Assembly (NCBI GenBank): GCA_965284565.1
Contig: OZ260100.1
Span: 372,001-436,000, forward strand
Source of the DNA: BRH-c54 sp965284565
Lineage (GTDB): Bacteria; Bacteroidota; Bacteroidia; Flavobacteriales_E; Vicingaceae
Length of the DNA: 64,000 bases
Direction of reading: 5' to 3'
The translations under genes were made by a program, and so were the position numbers. The notes below the pieces were generated by a model, which saw only the letters and a list, made by a program, of their open reading frames with translations, did no database searches and had not been told where the DNA came from. This document shows positions 59,179-64,000 of this stretch, piece by piece. The first letter of the stretch is position 1. Every line of letters starts with the position of its first letter.

Positions 59179-62100
59179 TTTATTTCTTTCTCTCCTTTGT
59201 TATTTAGTAATGTCACTAAATATACCGCCTCACTCCAGTTGGCAGTATTTACTTTTTCGTAAGTTGAATTAGCTATGTTTTTGGAGAAAATTAATTTACC
59301 AGATAAATCTCTAATTTCAACTTCAGTATATCTTTTAGTAGCTAAAAACTCCATTTGGATATAGTTATCTATTGTCCATATTTTAACTTCATTTGGTGTT
59401 ATTTCATCAACAGATACAACGGTATTACTAACGGTAATCAGCTTGTCAATTTCCTGATAGCAATTGCTGTTTTGAGAAGCTCTTAGTTTTGCTAAATACG
59501 AACCAGGTTGCATATAAGCATGTGTTGGACTGGGTAACGTTGAAGTATTTCCATCACCAAAATTCCATAAATAATTGATTGCATTAGTTGATTGATTATT
59601 GAAGTTAATCTGCTCACTAATAGTAAAAGTATCTTTAACAGTGGTAAAAGTTGCCATTATCGGTAACGGATTAATTAGTTCCACAGTATCTACCGTATTT
59701 CCACAAAGTGCATCTGTGGTTTCAATGGTGTAAATTCCATTAGCAAGGTTGCTTAACGTATCATGAATCAACACATTGTTTTTTGATGAAACCACATTAT
59801 TGTTAACATCTCTCCATGTAATATCAAAAGGGAAAATGCTGTTTTTTGCAAAAGCTACTTCACCATCTTGTTGGTTTACACAGCTAATTTCATTGATATC
59901 GATATTTTTTGGAGCTCCAATGTGTAATAAAAACCTAGCAGAAACAGTAGTGTCATATAAGGTAACATTTATAGTGCTAATTTGATTCAAATTATACATG
60001 TTTCCTGTTTGTAAATCTTCTAAAATCAAACAAGAAGTATTGCCTAAATCTGAGATATTTTCTGCTTCGATAGTATGTGCTCCTGTAACACCTGTAAGAA
60101 TTTTTATAGGAATATTAATTTCTTGTTCAGGTAATTGATTAATAGAAAACAGTTCATTACTCATAATACTTGCTATCATCGGTAGTAGGGTGTTGTCAGA
60201 AGGTAATTTATGAGCATCAAAACCACCATCATACTGGTTAGTGGTGTTATAATTAAAATGAATTATCATTTCATCACTTCCATTTGCATTGGTAGTTATA
60301 ATTTTAAATGGGTTATTGTTAGTAGTTTTTAAGAAACTTCCTGTAACACTTGTTTTAGCAGCTTCTCTAAAAGTAATAGTTGCTAAACCATTAGCACTTT
60401 GCACCCAAAAAGCTTGAGAGGAAGCAATAATATTAGAACCTCCATTGGTTCCAAAACCAGCAACATAACTAGCAAATTGTTGATTGTCTGGATTCCAAAT
60501 ATAAATTGCCGCATTAATTCCTACTTTTAAAATGTTGGGGTTATCCCAATCGATAGATGAAGGATAAGGGTTTGCCATCATGTTCCAACCATCTTCTGCC
60601 AGTAGTCCGGAATTGGTATATGAAAGAGGTAAACTTATATTCCCAACATTTGGCGGCCCGGTAACATCTACTGTAAATGGTTGAGTACCTGTAATGGTGT
60701 CGCCACTCCAAACCCAAAGACCTTCACCCACGCCAATAATATTAGCAGCACTTAAGGGAGGTGTAAAACCATTGCTTTGAGGTCCTGGCAAACTTTCATC
60801 ATAAAAATAAATTGAAGGCCAAGGATTAGCAGCTGTTGGCCAATTAGGGAAATCTGAACCAGGAAAACCACTAGTAATAAAACTACTGCTTAAATCGGCA
60901 ATAGAAGCACCTGTAACGGATGAACCTATAAATCTCCAATTAGTAGCTCCTGCATCTATATATCGCTGCATGGTAATATTACCTGAAATAGGATTGAAGA
61001 AAGTACATGCTGCAATAGTACTAAAAACATTATTCCCTGTTGAGGGGGTTGGACCATCACTAAAAATAACGGAATTATTTAAGGAAAGTGTGTACGTATT
61101 TTCATTTTCATAAATTCCTGCTGTATATCGAAGTCTTAGAGTTGATCCTGTAGGAACATAAATATCACTTGAAGAGTTTGAACGTTTAGCATAAAAATCA
61201 CCTACAGGAACGTTATCGATATAAGCTGTAATATAAGCTCCATTCCAGCTGTCACCATAACTGTCAAACATGTTTAATGTATATTTACATTTTGTAGTTA
61301 GTTCATTAATTCTAGCTGTTCCTGCAGAGTCAGAAATGAGTGTTAATGCGTTATTAGTATTAAAATTCCCTGTAGCAATGCCTATATTTAAAGTTCCTGT
61401 TAAATTTACATTTCCTGAATTTATATTAGCACCATTTACATTGTCAACAGTTAAGTTATAAATGTTTTGTGTCCCAATTAAATTCAAATTGTTTATTACA
61501 TCTCCTTTAAATGTTAAGTTTCCTGTTGATGGGACAAAAGTACCATTATTGTTAAAGTCAGCATATACATCAACATTTGCTCCTGCACTTAAAGTAAGTG
61601 TAGCTCCATTACTTACTGTTAAATCCTTACATACGGCTGTACTTCCTGTAATTATAGGGTAGTTTGGCATTCCTGCTGGAATTAACGCATTCATAATGGT
61701 AGTAGGAACATCGGCATCCCAGTTATTAGGATTAAACCAATCGGTATTTACAGAACCGTTCCAAGTAGAAGTTGATTTAAAAATAAATTGAACTTGAGGT
61801 TTATAATTAACTCTATTGTTTGGTGTTTGTCCACAAATACTTCCTCCATTATCATCTTGTCGGTAACTGTACCCATTGTTTGCATTATAAATTCTACATT
61901 GTCCTGAAGCATCCCAAGTAGGTTGCACTTGCGACCAACAAATTTCTAATGCAATATTACTTGTTCCATTCCATGTAAAAGAATTATCTAACATAATCAT
62001 GTCGTAATCTCTTGGTTCTGGAGCATAAGTAAAGGCATTTTTAACAGTTGTCCATCCTGTAGTGCCTAAGTTGTTAGAATTTTGTCGATTAGTATGCTTC

Positions 62101-62369
62101 ATTTTTATAGTATATCCAGGAATATTAAATAATGGGTTAGTAGTTATAAAAAAACCCATTTGTGTTAATGTATTCGCTCCCGAAATACCAGCAGCATTTA
62201 ATTCTTGACGAGTATAAACAAAATGAGCTACTTGCCTTCTATAATATGTATTTATGGGAGATGCTTGTGTAATAGTATTTTCCTGTGTTCCTGTACCTAT
62301 TTGTATGGCTTGGCTAATAGCTTCTGAACAAAATAGAACAACTACAAGAATTAATATAAATCGTTTCAT
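59157..62369 (-). CDS. Large secreted protein with PKD domain and T9SS sorting domain
   Basis: The 1070-residue protein has a signal peptide (MKRFILILVVVLFCSEAISQ), an N-terminal part with YYRRQVAHFVYTRQELNAAGISG (seen before T9SS-exported proteins of this type), a beta-solenoid-like stretch (LTVSNGATLTLSAGANVDVYADFNNNGTFV...), a PKD-like domain near 905-985 (INYLWNFGDGNTSTLPSPTHAYMQPGSYLAKL), and a T9SS-type C-terminal domain (YTEVEIRDLSGKLIF...EKEIKKVAILK). It is likely an adhesin or surface protein. No enzymatic motif was recognised. It diverges from mfd. Confidence 0.85.
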   Translation of the reverse strand: MKRFILILVVVLFCSEAISQAIQIGTGTQENTITQASPINTYYRRQVAHFVYTRQELNAAGISGANTLTQMGFFITTNPLFNIPGYTIKMKHTNRQNSNNLGTTGWTTVKNAFTYAPEPRDYDMIMLDNSFTWNGTSNIALEICWSQVQPTWDASGQCRIYNANNGYSYRQDDNGGSICGQTPNNRVNYKPQVQFIFKSTSTWNGSVNTDWFNPNNWDADVPTTIMNALIPAGMPNYPIITGSTAVCKDLTVSNGATLTLSAGANVDVYADFNNNGTFVPSTGNLTFKGDVINNLNLIGTQNIYNLTVDNVNGANINSGNVNLTGTLNIGIATGNFNTNNALTLISDSAGTARINELTTKCKYTLNMFDSYGDSWNGAYITAYIDNVPVGDFYAKRSNSSSDIYVPTGSTLRLRYTAGIYENENTYTLSLNNSVIFSDGPTPSTGNNVFSTIAACTFFNPISGNITMQRYIDAGATNWRFIGSSVTGASIADLSSSFITSGFPGSDFPNWPTAANPWPSIYFYDESLPGPQSNGFTPPLSAANIIGVGEGLWVWSGDTITGTQPFTVDVTGPPNVGNISLPLSYTNSGLLAEDGWNMMANPYPSSIDWDNPNILKVGINAAIYIWNPDNQQFASYVAGFGTNGGSNIIASSQAFWVQSANGLATITFREAAKTSVTGSFLKTTNNNPFKIITTNANGSDEMIIHFNYNTTNQYDGGFDAHKLPSDNTLLPMIASIMSNELFSINQLPEQEINIPIKILTGVTGAHTIEAENISDLGNTSCLILEDLQTGNMYNLNQISTINVTLYDTTVSARFLLHIGAPKNIDINEISCVNQQDGEVAFAKNSIFPFDITWRDVNNNVVSSKNNVLIHDTLSNLANGIYTIETTDALCGNTVDTVELINPLPIMATFTTVKDTFTISEQINFNNQSTNAINYLWNFGDGNTSTLPSPTHAYMQPGSYLAKLRASQNSNCYQEIDKLITVSNTVVSVDEITPNEVKIWTIDNYIQMEFLATKRYTEVEIRDLSGKLIFSKNIANSTYEKVNTANWSEAVYLVTLLNNKGEKEIKKVAILK

Positions 62370-62562
62370 AATAAGTATAATTACTTAACAAAAGTAAGTG
62401 TAAATTAAGTAAAAATACTTTAAATAACCTAATAAATAAGTAATTATACTTATGTTAAATGGGATGAAGGATTATTAATTACTGATGAAAAACATTTGTT
62501 TGTCGATTAAATTTTTCTGAGAAGTTAGCAAAATGAGAAATGTATGATTAAAAAATGAATAG

Positions 62563-62570
62563 TAATTTTG
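62563..62570 (+). promoter_or_regulatory. -7 box of mfd (TAATTTTG), 6 nt before ATG
   Basis: TAATTTTG ends 6 nt before the ATG at 62577. The -33 element is not evident. It is another near-leaderless arrangement. The rest of the gap 62370-62562 shows nothing notable. Confidence 0.5.
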
Positions 62571-62576
62571 TACTTA

Positions 62577-64000
62577 ATGAATTCAAGCGATATAAAATCT
62601 ATTTATCTTAACACATCTCAGGCGAAAAGAATAGTTCAGCAATTTCAAGAGAATGAACTTTCTCATATTCATTTAAAAGGATTGTTGGGTTCTGCAACTG
62701 CATTTTATGCAAATGCCGTTTATGAAAAATTACCAGTTAATTATTTTATTGTTCTAAACGACAAAGAAGATGCAGCTTATTTTTTTAATGATTTAGAGCG
62801 AGTTGGTGGTGAAGACAAAGTACTTTTTTTCCCTAATTCATACCGCAATCCTTATCAGGTTGAACAAACGGATAATGCTAATGTGTTAATGCGTGCTGAG
62901 GTGCTTGGTGCTTTAAGCAAAGCATCATCTACTAAACTTATAGTTACTTACCCAGCAGCACTTTCTGAAAAAGTAATTACCAAAAAAATACTCAAAAAAA
63001 ATACGCTCAAACTAAAAGTGGAAGAAGAAATTCCATTAAGTAATTTAATAGAAAAACTTAACGAGTATCAGTTTGAACGTGTCGATTTTGTTGTAGAACC
63101 TGGGCAATTTTCTATAAGAGGAGGAATTGTAGATGTTTTTTCTTTCTCCAACGAAAATCCTTATAGAATTGAGTTTTTTGGTGATGAAATTGCCTCTGTA
63201 AGAAGTTTTGACCCTGTTTCGCAATTGAGTATTAAAAATTATCAGAAAGTAACTATTCTGCCAAACATTCAGAATTCAATGTTGGAAGAAATGAGAATTT
63301 CTATTTTAAACTATTTGCCTAAAAATACTATAGTTTGGACTAAAGATATTGCACTTATTGCAGCTCAATTAGAAAAAGATTTTACTAATGCACAAGAAGC
63401 TTATAAAAAAGTAGAAAATTCTCCTTTGGCACATTTAATTCCCGAAGAAATTTATTACCAAAAAAATAATTTTTTAGAAGATATTACTGCTAAAAACACG
63501 ATTGAATTTAGCAATCAATTTAACTTGCAAGCTGATTTAGAAATTCAATTTAATCTACAAGTACAACCTATTTTTAATAAAAATTTTGAGTTATTACATC
63601 AGGATTTATTAGAAAAAAGAGAACAGGGATACAAAGTGTCTGTTTTGGCTGATAGTTCCAAGCAAATAGAACGTTTATCTGCTATTTTTGAAGATATTGG
63701 CAAAGCCTTAGATTTTAATTCTATTTTGCTTACGCTACATGAAGGGTTTATTGATAACGACAATAAAATTGCACTTTATACCGATCATCAGATTTTTAAT
63801 CGATACCAACGATTTCATCTTAAAGACAGTTATAAGAAAAAATCAGAAAGCCTTACTTTAAAAGAGCTTCACGGCTTATCTCCCGGAGATTTTATTACTC
63901 ATATAGATCATGGTGTTGGACGATTTTCTGGCTTAGAAAAAATTGATGTAAACGGCAAACAACAAGAAGCCATTAGAATTGTTTATGCCAATAACGATTT
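62577..64000 (+). CDS. mfd: Transcription-repair coupling factor, N-terminal part
   Basis: Mfd removes stalled RNA polymerase from damaged DNA and recruits UvrA. The frame from the ATG at 62577 is open to the window end (474 codons). The visible part has the UvrB-like module: HIHLKGLLGSATAFYANAV, FNDLERVGGEDKVLFFPNSYRNPY, the EYQFERVDFVVEPGQFSIRGGIVDVFSFSNENPYRIEFFGDEIASVRSFDP segments, and later LKELHGLSPGDFITHIDHGVGRFSGLEKI, the start of the RNA polymerase-interacting domain. The helicase motifs lie beyond the window. Confidence 0.95.
   Translation, partial: MNSSDIKSIYLNTSQAKRIVQQFQENELSHIHLKGLLGSATAFYANAVYEKLPVNYFIVLNDKEDAAYFFNDLERVGGEDKVLFFPNSYRNPYQVEQTDNANVLMRAEVLGALSKASSTKLIVTYPAALSEKVITKKILKKNTLKLKVEEEIPLSNLIEKLNEYQFERVDFVVEPGQFSIRGGIVDVFSFSNENPYRIEFFGDEIASVRSFDPVSQLSIKNYQKVTILPNIQNSMLEEMRISILNYLPKNTIVWTKDIALIAAQLEKDFTNAQEAYKKVENSPLAHLIPEEIYYQKNNFLEDITAKNTIEFSNQFNLQADLEIQFNLQVQPIFNKNFELLHQDLLEKREQGYKVSVLADSSKQIERLSAIFEDIGKALDFNSILLTLHEGFIDNDNKIALYTDHQIFNRYQRFHLKDSYKKKSESLTLKELHGLSPGDFITHIDHGVGRFSGLEKIDVNGKQQEAIRIVYANND

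Noticed and set aside
61270..61662. Two plus-strand frames opposite the 1070-residue protein
   Set aside because: Antisense shadows of a low-complexity Thr/Asn/Gly-rich coding region, with no promoter or neighbours.
1..64000. tRNA, rRNA, tmRNA, CRISPR arrays, transposases and integrases
   Set aside because: Looked for by eye on both strands; no cloverleaf with the TTCRANTC arm, no regularly spaced repeats and no transposase or integrase motifs were found. A tool search could still find a divergent RNA.

Overview
The window looks like chromosome of a Bacteroidota bacterium, most likely of the Flavobacteriales. The DNA is A+T-rich. Secreted proteins end in type IX secretion (T9SS) sorting domains. 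There are TonB-dependent receptors with a carboxypeptidase-like N-terminal domain, a fused E1 alpha/beta 2-oxoacid dehydrogenase, a Bacteroidota-type ribosomal protein bTHX and a suf Fe-S operon. Promoters follow the Bacteroidota pattern TTG - about 18 nt - TAnnTTTG, and Shine-Dalgarno sequences are almost absent. No rRNA, tRNA, CRISPR array, transposase or integrase was seen. The window cuts a NUDIX gene at its left edge and mfd at its right edge.

Layout. 1-4.5 kb: NUDIX protein, pyrE, an SRPBCC protein, a lipoprotein, and a sodium/solute symporter preceded by a 39-residue membrane protein whose stop overlaps the symporter start. 4.6-5.0 kb: two palindromic intergenic elements. 5.1-11.2 kb: branched-chain-type 2-oxoacid dehydrogenase with an alpha/beta hydrolase; then vanW and CHAP genes lying between two copies of the nadB 3' end; then nadB. 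11.5-19.4 kb: gapA, rpsT, pckA, an M32 carboxypeptidase, bTHX with an unusual Ala/Lys/Thr tail, a nucleoside phosphorylase and a SirB1-like protein. 19.5-23.8 kb: an accessory island with two overlapping ATPase genes (nuclease-ATPase and ATPase-TPR), bounded by inverted repeats and a MITE-like element. This is the best candidate in the window for an undescribed system, probably anti-phage. 23.8-37 kb: PhoH, GGGP synthase, phosphopantetheinyl transferase, ahcY, mazG, a PagL-like deacylase, rpsU, acyl-CoA dehydrogenase, apt and smpB.

36.3-40.2 kb is a metal-homeostasis locus: a ZIP transporter and a DtxR/MntR-type repressor face a TonB receptor across a symmetrical divergent promoter region with a DtxR-like palindrome. 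40.2-44.8 kb holds a T9SS protein, lpxH and an M13 peptidase. 44.9-47.9 kb holds a barrel-less receptor-plug protein, an ECF sigma factor and a zinc-finger/TPR anti-sigma-like protein. 47.9-55.4 kb is one long suf operon on the minus strand (sufA-like, B, C, D, lipoprotein, S, membrane protein, E, T). 55.5-64 kb holds thiL, a radical SAM/SPASM protein, two convergent T9SS proteins and the start of mfd.

A recurrent regulatory theme is a -7 box ending only 4-6 nt before the start codon (pyrE, the SirB1-like gene, smpB, thiL, mfd, possibly the PagL-like gene). This implies leaderless or nearly leaderless mRNAs. All assignments are by reading motifs; no database search was run.
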